Assembly (NCBI GenBank): GCA_963377175.1
Contig: CAUJNA010002124.1
Span: 708,174 to 772,173 of the forward strand
DNA from: Effrenium voratum
Lineage: Eukaryota > Sar > Dinophyceae > Suessiales > Symbiodiniaceae
DNA length: 64,000 bases
Direction: 5' to 3'
Numbering within the stretch: position 1 is the stretch's first letter; every line of letters begins with the position of its first letter. The notes under the pieces were generated by a model, which worked only from the letters and a program-made list of their open reading frames with translations, ran no database searches and had not been told where the DNA came from. Positions 53,182 through 62,390 of this stretch are shown one piece after another. Position numbers and translations under genes: made by a program.

Positions 53182-55216
53182 CTACCGGGCAGGCAGGCGG
53201 GCCACATCCGGGGCATCCCGGACGCCCGCCAACAAGTCACTGATGTCGGGGCCGGGCCCGTCAAGGTCGCTAAGGCCAGGCGACGGCAGGCAAGTCAAGC
53301 TCTCAGCAAAAGCTAGGGATGCAGCCGCGGCGAGCAAGCCAGACCAGCAGTGCACGTACGCGCCGCGCAAAGCAGGCCGCAGCACGGCTGGGGCAGCACA
53401 AGCTTTGGCGTGGGCCAGCAAGCGCACAAACTCTGCGGCCTCAGCACTCCAGCGGCCCCCAACTTCAGCCCCGAACGCAACGGGCGTTGCCAACGTAAGT
53501 GGCCACTTTTCGGCGCCGTGCCTCCTGCAAAGCGATGGGGCGGGCAGGGTCTCGCAGGGAGTGAGCCACATTGGCCGTGAGCGGCGACACAATGGTCGTG
53601 TCGACCGCAAGCTGCGCTCCATTCCACGAGGGCAAGCCGTTGGCAATGACCTCGATGCGGCGGTCGTCAAAACGTGCGACCGCCACATTCAGATTACAAG
53701 TGACGCCTCCCTGCAAACACGAGCTGCCGCTCGCTCGAGCGGGCATCCCCGACTCCGCAAAGCACCAGACCTAGCGCCGGCTGCTCGATGGTCGCCAAGA
53801 GGGTCGAGAGGGCGACGGCACCGGCAGCTGCGCGCGGGCAAGGGCAAGGGGAGGCGCAAACGCCGCAAGAGAAGGGCACGCAAGTCACACTGCAGAAAGG
53901 GCGGCTGCTGAAAGGCCCAGTCTGGGAAAACAAAAGCGCTTGGGACGCAGCGTCAAGCTGTGGCAGTAGGGCAGCTTGGAGTTGTTCAGCAATGGCAGTG
54001 GCAGCGGGCCCCGGGCGCTGGGCTCGGGCAGGTGCCGGGACAAGTCCAAAGATGACGGCGGGGCTGGATTGTCAAGCAACTCCTCCCAAGAAGGCGGGCG
54101 AAACCCTGCTGTGGTCAGCGCGTCCTGGGCCTGGAGAACGCCCAAGAGTGCAGGTCCAGCAGGCTCCTGGCACGAAGGATCTCCCCGGCCAAAGTTGGGA
54201 GCTGGCGATGCAGCACGGGCAGCGTGTCTGCCCACGACGCCCAATACGAGCCGGGGCTAGCGCAACGCCAGACCGCAGGTTGAGGCCGCCTTGCTGGAAA
54301 GGAAGCTGGGCGATCTGGAGGGCAGAGTCTGGAAGGGGGCCAGTCCCTAACAGATCCACAACACATGCGGCGATAGCCGCATCGTGGGACTCAGCAAAAG
54401 CCAGCGAGGCCACGGGCGGCAACGCACGCAGAACATGGGTGCACCGGGGAGAGGCACAGAACAAAAGCAGCAACCAAGCGGACTGTAAGTCAGGCAGCGT
54501 GCGGATGCCTTGGAGGAGCTGATCTTGCCTGGCCCTCGTGAGCTGGAGCTGTGCCGCAACAAAGGCAGGATGGCCGCATGGAACGCCGAGAGCCACCAAA
54601 CCCTGCTGGTCCGAAGGCAGGCCCCGGTCTCCGACCCACACAGGACCTGTGACCGATCCTAGTTCTCGGATGCCAGGTGGCTCCAGTCCGGACGCGTTCC
54701 AAACTCGCGTCTTACCGCGGTGGAGCTGTATATGCGCGTGCCGGTGCAAGTGCAGAGACAGCAAATCAAAAACAACCCGGGCACGTTCCGGCGACGTGAT
54801 GACACAAGTGTCATCGAGGTAGGCCAACAGACATTCGTCCGGACGCAGATGGCGGCGCACCTCGGCGAGGGCCGCATGCTATCAAATGCGCCGACGCCAT
54901 CGACGGACAGGATGGTTGCGTCAGGACGGGACTCAGTGGCAACAAGGAGGGCGTGGGCCACGGCCTCCGTGCCGGCACGAGTGCACAAGGCAAACTGAAA
55001 AGGCTGGCAGGAACCGTGTTGCAAAGCTTTGAGCTAAGGAGCGAGCCACCAAACGCCGCAAGAAGTCACCAACCACGATCCCCCGGACGCGCCCTCCTGA
55101 AGGGCGACCATGCGCCCCAGGCCACCCCCAAACAGAACAAAGAAAACCGAGGGCGGCCAAACAAAAAACGGGGCAAAAAACGGGGCAGGGGGGCAGCCAT
55201 TGAGCCAAAATGGCTA
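53182..55216 (-). pseudogene. LINE-like non-LTR retrotransposon (copy D): RT, zinc finger, restriction-like endonuclease
   Basis: Minus strand, several frames. RT motif A: FALCTRAGTEAVAHALLVAT and SVDGVGAFDSM (Asp about 54901). Motif C: LLAYLDDTCVITSPERAR (about 54815). Thumb-like LDLL-HLH and WLLLLFCASPRCTHVLRALP, then QIAQLPFQQGGLNLRSGVAL. Finger: SCRCRRPLDPLGDH (about 53800). Endonuclease: RRIEVIANGLPSWNGAQLAV, DTTIVSP (Asp about 53602), a Lys-Tyr region, and EVGGRW (Glu about 53466). The D-T-x-V-x-P, A...K...Y, E-V-GG order recalls the C-terminal restriction-like endonuclease of R2-type LINEs. Motifs A and C are only about 86 bp apart, so around 200 bp of RT is deleted, with frameshifts. 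The 5' end abuts a spliced leader. Confidence 0.8.
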
Positions 55217-55238
55217 CTTGAGCCAAAATGGCTACGGC
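55200..55238 (-). other. dinoflagellate spliced leader (full) plus relict leader in tandem
   Basis: Minus-strand 55238-55217 matches the 22-base dinoflagellate spliced leader (G CCGTAGCC then ATTTTGGCTCAAG). It is followed at once by TAGCCATTTTGGCTCAA (55216-55200), a second leader missing its first bases. Such tandems arise when a trans-spliced mRNA is reverse-transcribed, reinserted, transcribed and trans-spliced again. It sits at the 5' side of LINE copy D. Confidence 0.9.
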
Positions 55239-55533
55239 GCTTAGGGATACCGGCGCGAATCGAGTCACGCTCGGATGCAAGGCTGGATGCACTGTCGTCA
55301 TGCGTGTCTGGGTACACCCACCACTCAGTGGCCTGAAAACCTATACGGTCATGGAATGTCAGAAAGGTCCACAACGTGGCCGAGGCCCCCAGCGTAAGGA
55401 AATTGGTGCTACCCCACATCATTGTCACGGGGGGCGGTGCGGTGTCTGAGACGCAGGTATGCATGCACCAGGCCACGGCTTGCAAAAAATGCAGGTCTTC
55501 GGCATCCAAGTGAGGCCACAATGCGTCGTGCAC
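55239..55533 (-). pseudogene. coding-like segment upstream of the spliced leader
   Basis: Minus strand reads DALWPHLDAEDLHFLQAVAW, then TMMWGSTNFLTLGASATLWT, FLTFHDRIGFQATEWWVY and PDTHDDSASSLASERDS, running in frame into the leader. Family not recognised; possibly the 5' ORF of a related retroelement. Confidence 0.35.
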
Positions 55534-55689
55534 AAAGTGAAGGTTTTTTTTTTACGGACAGCCTGCTCGAATGTGAAACGCCGTGGACTAGGCCTAGGTG
55601 AAACGCGCTCTACAACCCCAGAAGCCCATCAGCCCTCGGAACCAGGCCGTTCCGGCCGCTAGCACCTCGGGCAAGGGCGGCGCAGCTCC

Positions 55690-55847
55690 GTTATAGGAAA
55701 CATGCACTGCTCCAACCTAAGACAACTCAACCCTTGATACGAACGAGACGCACTCTTCCTTTGTAACCGGGTTGCGCTGGAGTCTCTAGCTGATGCAGAG
55801 CGGTGCACTGCTGCGCACGGCTTCAGCTAGGGAAGGCTCTATTAACC
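55690..55847 (-). repeat. B2 split direct repeat of element 2
   Basis: 158 bp from GTTATAGGAAACATGCACTG to CTCTATTAACC. Nearly identical to B1. Its outer edge (55690) is the 3' end of the element. Confidence 0.9.
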
Positions 55848-55893
55848 TGTCCTCGGTGGCATGCACAGCACCAACAGAAGGGAGGGTGGGTGG

Positions 55894-56000
55894 GTTTCCA
55901 AAAAGAGAAACCGCAAGGTTGTTTAGCCTGGAGCAGAAATGGCCACATGCGGTGTAGATTCACATGTCCCTATAACACGGGGGAACATACAACCCCTAGC
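55894..56000 (-). repeat. A2 split direct repeat of element 2
   Basis: 107 bp, from GTTTCCAAAAAGAGAAACCG to CAACCCCTAGC, identical to 63813-63919. Abuts B1 with no spacer. Confidence 0.95.
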
Positions 56001-56008
56001 GTTATAGG
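55969..56008. promoter_or_regulatory. hairpin at the A2/B1 junction of element 2 (candidate recombination site)
   Basis: Outer arms CCTATAAC (55969-55976) and GTTATAGG (56001-56008) pair perfectly; inner GGGG and CCCC runs flank GAACATACAA. Joining the outer ends of B2 and A1 in a circular cDNA would recreate the same sequence, as the split-repeat model requires. Confidence 0.65.
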
Positions 56009-56158
56009 AAACATGCACTGCTCCAACCTAAGACAACTCAACCCTCGATACGAACGAGACGCACTCTTCCTTTGTAACCGGGTTGCGCTGGAGTCTCTAG
56101 CTGATGCAGAGCGGTGCACTGCTGTGCACGGCTTCAGCTAGGGAAGGCTCTATTAACC
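56001..56158 (-). repeat. B1 split direct repeat of element 2
   Basis: 158 bp, two differences from B2 (CTCGATAC versus CTTGATAC; CTGTGCAC versus CTGCGCAC). Begins 48 bp after the 3' end of the RNase H frame. Confidence 0.92.
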
Positions 56159-56206
56159 CCCTCTTCAGTGTCCAGCGCAACCCGGCCTTCGCTAAGCTCC
56201 CCCACT

Positions 56207-57480
56207 TCAGAGCGGGTTGCGTGAGCCTGGCGTCGCGAGATGCGGGAAAACGCATAGGCATCCCCAAACTGCCCATATTTTCATGTAACTGGACAAAGGC
56301 GCGCCCATTTGTCCTGTACTCTGCCGTGCACGAGCAGCGGTGCAAGGCAACGTTGGCTGAAAGACCCCAGTGGCCGCGCGGTGCTCCGGTCTCCAAGGTG
56401 CATCGGCTGGATGCAGTGTCAATCGTCGGCCTGAGTCATTGATACTTTCAGGGGTAAAGCGGCGCCGGTGCTGCGACTGGTTGGCAAAGCGTGTCAACCT
56501 GTTTCGGCTGAGGTCATCGGCCCACTCATTGGCGGAGCCGGCAATGTGTGTTGGCTGCAACACTACATTGCGCGAGTGCGCCCAAGACGCGATAAGCTGC
56601 AAAAACACCTGCGTGGGCCAGGACGTGGTGAACATTTTGTTAGTGTCGGCTTCTGCTGCCGAATTATCGGTGCCCGAGGGCAACGTAAAGTGATAGTGTC
56701 CCTGGCCTGTCTCAAAGCATGCTATATAGCGCTGTGCTGGCTTGGTCAGAAAAGGCCAAGTTTGCCGAAAGTCCGACATGGACCATGTTTCCCCGAACCA
56801 TGCAAATGCGTTGCTGGTGAGGAACCATCCGCCTATCCCTACGGTGTCCCCTTCTGCGCAAGCGTCAGCGGCTGCTAGGCAGGGCAATAGCGGTGGCAAG
56901 GCCAGAGGAGTAGTCGGGGTGCTAGCAAAGCACTGTGACAGCCAATCGAGACAAGACTTGCTGTCCTTGCGTAGGGTTACCGTGGGTGAGTTTGGGTCTG
57001 AGATTCTAACCCAGGTTGGCTTATGCGATGCTGGCACGGCGGGCAGGTCGGCTTTGCAGCGCACTGGCTTGCCCGAGCACTCAATGACTTTAGCTGGCGT
57101 GGGGATCCACAGTCCCGGCATGGTGCGTGTTGTGCGACCCGCAGAGTCCAAACTGGAAAAGAAGGACTGCCATGTGGAAGCTGAAATGGAATACATGCTT
57201 CCTGGAGGGCTGTGCAAGTCAGAGTAAAGCGGGGCAAGCCAAGGCCGTAAATGCTTGGAGATGCTGGTTGCCCAGATAAGCAGGCCTAGGCATTGTTCCA
57301 GGGCCTTGCGTGGCACTTTATGGGCCTGGCTCAAATTTTCTAGCTGCTGACGCAGTTTGTCTAATTTGGCCTCCATCAAATGTATGGTGTCGTGGCCAAA
57401 GTGCACTGACCACCCGCACCAGTTGATTAGATTCTGGAACTGGGCTTTTTTCCAAGAAATGGGGGCGGAAATGGCGCAGA
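56207..57480 (-). CDS. RNase H and RT-connection of element 2
   Basis: An open frame of over 400 codons. N-terminal part is the RT connection (AISAPISWKKAQFQNLINWC, LEQCLGLLIWATSISKHLRP). The RNase H part has ADACAEGDTVGIGGWF, RYIACFETG, LPSGTDNSAAEADTNKMF and THIAGSANEWADDLSRN. Compared with element 1, about 15 residues after the catalytic Glu (LAQLALMRIAWAAE) are missing in frame, which removes most of a core helix and probably activity. The RT frame joins upstream with an overlap and a frameshift near 57500. Confidence 0.75.
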
Positions 57481-58308
57481 AGAAGATGGCCATAATGGCC
57501 AATTGCTCGCCCCCTGCTGACCTACACAAGCTGCCAGCAAGTCATCCACAAAGAGCAAGGCTTTGTGTGGTAGCATGGCTAGCAGGCCGTGCATCAGGCG
57601 CAACATAAAGGCACCTGTTCGTTGCCACCAGAAAGCGGAAAAGCGGCCGCCAAAATGGCATACGCGGTAATGATAAAGTTCGCCCTGAAATTTGAAGAGC
57701 AAAAGGCCATGCTCGTCTGGGCGGACTTGAATTTGTTTGTGCGCGGCTTTGAAATCGAAGCTGGCGCCGATGAAGGCGCTGTGTGCGTCCTGGCAGTGCG
57801 TGGCAAGGCACAAATCCGAGGCCATAGGGAGGCTGACCTGTTCTGGCAAGTGGCACCGCGGGTTCACGTTGCACACAGTGCTGTCCAAAACAAGGCGTGG
57901 CTCCTTATTGTCCGCAAAGACAACGTTAAGCTTTCCCACGGCCACTCCCTTTGGCCAGCGTGCCCAAGCTTCGGTTTCGGTGCAGTGCGCGCGGACTACC
58001 CATCCGCTGGCGATCTCTTTTTCCAAGAGAGCCTTAACTACCTCTGGCTCGGCTTCGGCGTTTTTCCAATTTTGGTCGCATATTTCAAAAGGCAGCGCTG
58101 TGCTTTCTGGGTTTACCTTGAGGGGCCACTGAAAGCTGCGTGGCAAAGGCGAGATGGCCCCTGTTGGTACACCTGTTTCCAGCAACGGCAGCAACGCCAT
58201 ATCTGGGTCGTTGGAAGCGAGTCCCAGGGCTTGTAGCAGGCGCAGCCGATATGGCTGGCCTGGGTTAGGTTCCCAGCATTTGGGCGGTGTTGACTGAAAA
58301 GCAAGCAT
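57427..58308 (-). CDS. reverse transcriptase of element 2 (catalytic motifs intact)
   Basis: Minus-strand open frame of 293 codons. Order: KALLEKEIASGWVVRAHCTE, GKLNVVFADNKEPRLVLDST, VCNVNPRCHLPEQVSLPMAS, ASFDFKAAHKQIQVRPDEHG (motif A, with F-D-F-K-A-A-H-K-Q-I), YHYRVCHFGGRFSAFWWQRT (motif B region) and ALLFVDDLLAA (motif C, FVDD). The DFK-A-HKQI and WWQR features are typical of RTs of YR retroelements. The frame diverges after FVDDLLA because of a frameshift, then continues at 57480 and below. It copies element RNA into cDNA. Confidence 0.88.
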   Translation of the reverse strand: MLAFQSTPPKCWEPNPGQPYRLRLLQALGLASNDPDMALLPLLETGVPTGAISPLPRSFQWPLKVNPESTALPFEICDQNWKNAEAEPEVVKALLEKEIASGWVVRAHCTETEAWARWPKGVAVGKLNVVFADNKEPRLVLDSTVCNVNPRCHLPEQVSLPMASDLCLATHCQDAHSAFIGASFDFKAAHKQIQVRPDEHGLLLFKFQGELYHYRVCHFGGRFSAFWWQRTGAFMLRLMHGLLAMLPHKALLFVDDLLAACVGQQGASNWPLWPSSSAPFPPPFLGKKPSSRI

Positions 58309-58450
58309 GGCGCACTGGATCCCCTCTTCTGGCGAGAGGGGAGGTTCTGGGCGTGCCTGAGCGATCCACTGCAGCCAGGCCTCGACCGGCTGTAGAGGGT
58401 GGCTCGGCTGTGGTATGCTCCAATCCGCGGTGGAGTGGGTGCCCGCTCCG

Positions 58451-59280
58451 TCACACGCGTAAGCGGCATGCGTGAAGAGTTGGCGTCAAAGAGCCCTGCG
58501 GGGCATATTCCCCCGGCAGCGGCAGGGGAATGGGCTCAAGGTCTGACGGTGAAACTTTGTGTTCCCCGACTTGGGCTCTAGCTGTGGCCAAAGATGGGGG
58601 GTACTCTGCTGTGAGTGTGCTGGCCCAGACGCCATCCACTTTAACCCCCGCAAAGCTGGGGTGTGGATTTGCATGGTTGCATTGGGCTGCCAGCTGCTGT
58701 ATTTTTGGACAGTTGCTGGCGAAAGACCAAGACTTGGCTATGTCTAAATTGTGGCGGCAGGCGGCCACCCAAGCCATATGTGCATGGCATTGCTGCAACA
58801 TGGCGAAGGTTCCAGCCAGGCCATCGAAGAAGGGGGCTGCTCTAGTATGGCAATGCCGCCTTTAGCTACGACTGCTTCGAAGATAGCACGTCCACGGGCG
58901 TGGATCTCCCTGCTGTTTTTGACCCGTTGTTGCAGGTGCGGCGGCAAGTTGGGCACGCCTCGCATAAATTTTGGCGTGCGTAGGGGTCGTGGCCCCCCTG
59001 GCTTCAGTTTCAGTCGGCTATATTCTTTGCACGGCGGTGCGATCATGACGAACTTAACTAGGCCGGACCAAGCAAGTTTTAGGAGGACTTCGAAAGTGGG
59101 GTCGTGCAAAATATCGTGCTGGGCATTGCCATCTAGGTCGAAAGGCTCGAAGCAAGCCTTGCTGAGCTTTCGCATGGCGGCTGTCACGGGGTGGCAGCGG
59201 CCTGCGAAAACATCTAGGAAAATACCCTGCGGGGCTGAGCTACATGGCTGGGCAGTGCGCGGGCCCTTTTGTTCTTGCAC
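58451..59280 (-). CDS. SAM-dependent DNA methyltransferase-like domain (C5-type) in element 2
   Basis: Minus strand 58744-59280: IFLDVFAGRCHPVTAAMRKL (motif I, SAM binding), CFEPFDLDGNAQHDILHD (motif II and nearby), LVKFVMIAPPCKEYSRLKLK (motif IV, Pro-Cys as in cytosine-C5 methyltransferases), GVPNLPPHLQQRVKNSREIH, GGIAILEQPPSSMAWLE. The next frame (58451-58801) continues AWVAACRHNLDIAKSWSFAS, HPSFAGVKVDGVWAS, LTAEYPPSLA. Pro-Pro-Cys rather than D-P-P-Y argues for C5 and against the adenine-type enzyme of DIRS1. Target-recognition specificity cannot be read. One frameshift near 58780 lies between halves. It may methylate element DNA (inference). Confidence 0.75.
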
Positions 59281-59389
59281 TGAATTGGGAGTTTGTTCGG
59301 GTGCGGCTGCACGCGGCCAGTCCGGGTCAGCAGCCGCTGACTGGCTCGGACCTTGTCAGGTGTGATTTGGGTGGTCCTTGGCAGGATGG

Positions 59390-59480
59390 GGCTTCTCACA
59401 TCCTGGCACAGCGCATACGTGGGCGAACTTGCAGCTTTCTGCGTGGCATTTGTCCACCTGATATCGTTTGCACACCTCCT
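59390..59480 (-). CDS. CCCH zinc finger of element 2
   Basis: Minus strand CKRYQVDKCHAESCKFAHVC followed by AVPGCEKPHPAKDHP: Cys-x7-Cys-x4-Cys-x3-His plus an extra Cys/His pair. Possibly RNA-binding. A stop (TGA) follows closely, before the methyltransferase frame. Confidence 0.65.
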
Positions 59481-59524
59481 TGTATCCAGTCGCTGCTCAG
59501 TGTGAGTTTCTTGGCAGTGCCTTT

Positions 59525-60243
59525 TCACTTGCCTTTTCGTGCTGTCTTTTTGGGCTGCGTCTGCGCGGGCGGCGCAGGGCGTTTGTCACGCGCTCGGGGG
59601 GTGCGAGGCGGGGCTGGCGGCGGTGGAGGCTGACGCGGCACCTTGGGGCGGAGTTGCAGGAGGCTAGGCAAATCGTTTCGCATGGCCGTGACCTCGTGCA
59701 GTGCGTCGTCTAGGCTCCAGCTCTGAGCCAGCAGCTCAGATATGACGCCCCAGATTTTGCGGTCAGCGGCCAGCAATTCCTGGGTGTTTACTGTCCGCAA
59801 AACCCAGGACTGGGTCGGGTGCGGCAAGGCACAGCTCGGCCACCTTCTTGTCGAAGGCTTTCAGGTTCGACAGGTGTGCGGCTTGGCAAAGGGCGATGGC
59901 GTTGCGAAAGACGGTCTGTACCTTCATGAGCCAACCTGCGGAGAGTGCGCGGGAGTCAACCGACACTTCTGGAGTGTCGTCGAAAAAGGCGTGGCTTAGC
60001 AGTTGCATCTCTGAGCGCACGGCTTTGCTAGACTTGGCTACCATAATCTCTTGGTATTGCCGAGCCGACAGGCGGAGTTGCCATGGAACCCAGCGCATGG
60101 CTTGGCCGGGCTTGAGTCCATGGTGTATAAGAAACAAGAGGCGTATGCTGGGCGACGTGTCGCTGTCCAGCAATTCTCCGGGATAGTTGGCCCGGAATGC
60201 CTCTTCCAATTTTCGCACGGCTTCTTCTGTGAGCTTGGGCGGG
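59525..60243 (-). CDS. conserved linker of element 2, fused to the truncated recombinase
   Basis: Minus strand: LPPKLTEEAVRKLEEAFRAN, YPGELLDSDTSPSIRLLFLI, VPWQLRLSARQYQEIM, AFFDDTPEVSVDSRALSAGW, VFRNAIALCQAAHLSNLKAF, then (next frame) DRKIWGVISELLAQSWSLDD, NDLPSLLQLRPK and a Pro-rich basic end (RQPPPPPAPPRTPRARDK). Aligns with 44481-45215. Not recognised as a known domain; helical composition. Confidence 0.65.
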
Positions 60244-61665
60244 AGCATCTCCGTCCAAGTGGCTGGGCTGAAGCGGGTTTTCGTGGCTTGCCACGCCTGC
60301 TCGAGAAGGCGAAGCCAGGCCACTACCCAGGATGTGGACGTGCTGGTCCCTGTGAAGCCGAAAGGCTGGCAAGCGAAAGGCTGACCTTGGCTTGTCGTCT
60401 TTGTCGCCCAGCAAGTGCCGCGCAGTGCGTGGGCGGACAAGACTGAAACGATATGCGTTGCAAATCTTTGAATCTTAAACTGCAATGGGCTGCAAGCAAG
60501 ATGCCGCCGAGCAGTATGCCGAGCGTTGCGGGGCAATCTGGCTGGAGTAGTTTTTGCTCCCAAGCGACCAAGGTAGCTAAGGGCAAAGGCAAGGCTTCCT
60601 TACGCTCCTTGGGAGCGTATGGTAAACAAAAAGGAGCGAATGAGAGTGTTGCTCAACCAAGTCTGTGATCTGCGCGGTGCGTGCCAGCCACGACAAAGCT
60701 TTGATTGCTTGCTTCGGACTGCATTTCAAGGCTGGGCGGTCTTCTTCCTGTGAAAATTGGCACTCTTGCAAGAAATCAGCAAGTTGTGGCAGTGACAAGG
60801 CGGTGGGGCACCACAGCATAGATTGCCCAAAAACAAGGCATGTCTGCAGGATTTTTATGTATTGCGATATCGTTGATGCCGCAAAGCGCCTCAACGAGGT
60901 TTTGAGTATTTCCATGGGGTGCATTGAGGCAATGAACGTGCAGTACAGTTGGCTGTGCTCTGCGAAAACTGCAAGGATTGATTGCAAATCCTTCAAAAGA
61001 GATTCACGCAAATTGGACTGTTCCGAGTAGGAAGAAGTGAACCCGCTCGTCAAAGCTGGTGGTCTTGGTCTAGGCGAGGCAATTCTGTGCAATGGCGCGG
61101 ATGTTCTCAAACTTGTCCCCTGCTGCGCAGGAGCTTGCCAACTGGACTTAGGTTGCACCGAGCCTGTGCAGTTCTTGGGTAGCAAGCTGCGTGGCACGGG
61201 CCTAGGAGGCGGCGGTGGCAACGGTGTGGAAAACGGTGGCTCCCACGACTGCCTGGGTGAACGAGAGGGAACCGAAAGACCTCCCTTCGGGAGGCAAGGT
61301 ATCGCCTTAGCTAGTAGTAAAGGTGTTGTAGGCGAGTGCGGAAAAATGGGTTTGGCCAAGTTGCGCACAGAGATTGGGGCACCTCGCCTGTAAGGGTGAG
61401 AACGCGGCTCGCTCGGTGCAGAGTCACTGTAAGTCCTGCTTGGAGGATCTTGGGCAGGGCAATTTATATTGACCTCAATGGCCTCTGGGGTCAACTGAGC
61501 CACTGCAGGGCTGGCTTTGGAAGTTGCCTGCAACAAGGGAGGGGTGTCATAGCGGATAGGTTGGCCGTAAGAAGCACGGTTCCTCCACGGCATGCTGAGC
61601 CATGGAGCTGCGTCCAAACAAGGCAGTGCATCACGGAAAGGCCAAACGGAACCCTGAGAGAACAC
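60244..61665 (-). pseudogene. tyrosine recombinase of element 2, catalytic C-terminus deleted
   Basis: Minus strand: Pro-rich N-terminus (61.2-61.66 kb), core-binding domain (ASTISQYIKILQTCLVFGQS, LPQLADFLQECQ, AIKALSWLARTAQITDLV), Arg box in another frame (GGILLAAHCSLRFKDLQRI, about 60480-60540), then ALRGTCWATKTTSQGQPF and SWVVAWLRLLEQAW. At about 60240 the sequence passes in frame from TRFSPATWTE to LPPKLTEE of the linker. The stretch with the HSLK, GHH and Tyr boxes, present in element 1, is absent. The protein could not catalyse recombination. Confidence 0.8.
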
Positions 61666-62390
61666 TTGGCTGTAAGGTCACGGCCATAGGCAATGCAGAA
61701 GACCTTGATGACGCTGGAGCACCTGGCGAGGCAAAGCGCAGGGGAAGGTGTAAACATCCCCGCCTGGTGGAAAACAGAGGGGGGGAACACCTATACAAAG
61801 AAAACCCCAGGTGTGGGGTAGGCTAGTAAGCCCGAGGCTGTCGCGGCGAGCAACAGCTCAATTGCCTGCGGGCAAAGTTAATAATTGCTGGTGAGAGCAG
61901 GGAGGCACGGCGGTGCGAAGATTGGGGAGAAGACAAAAGACCCTCCCAAACAAAAAACCCAAACAGGGGGCAGAAAGGTGGCCAAAGGGTGTCCTGAAGA
62001 GCATCGGCACGAGGAAGACCACGAAGCACCTGGCAGGGAAAAAACGGAGTCAATGAACAAAACAACAGCAGACAACCTGGCAAGGCAGTGGCTATGAATG
62101 TAAGGGCAGGGCTGGTGTGTTGCGTACCTGCGCCAGCTTAATGCCGTAAACTGGCGGGGGGTGAGCATGGGCCTGCCCTGGCTGTGCACATACAAAGCAT
62201 TGATCCCTTTTTTGGCACTGTGGCGGTATGCTCGATCATGCGCACTGGATCTGAGTCACAGCAAGCGAACTGGCTGCGCACGGCTAGGCAGGCGCGGCGA
62301 CGCGCCTGGCCGTGTTGTTTAAAAAACGGGGGTGCAAGGCGGCGCTTTGTGGATTGAAGGCAGGGTGTGGCCGGGCGATGCGGGTGTGCG
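61666..62390. other. spacer between recombinase and Cys-rich domain of element 2
   Basis: Part of element 2. No motif recognised. Confidence 0.4.
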
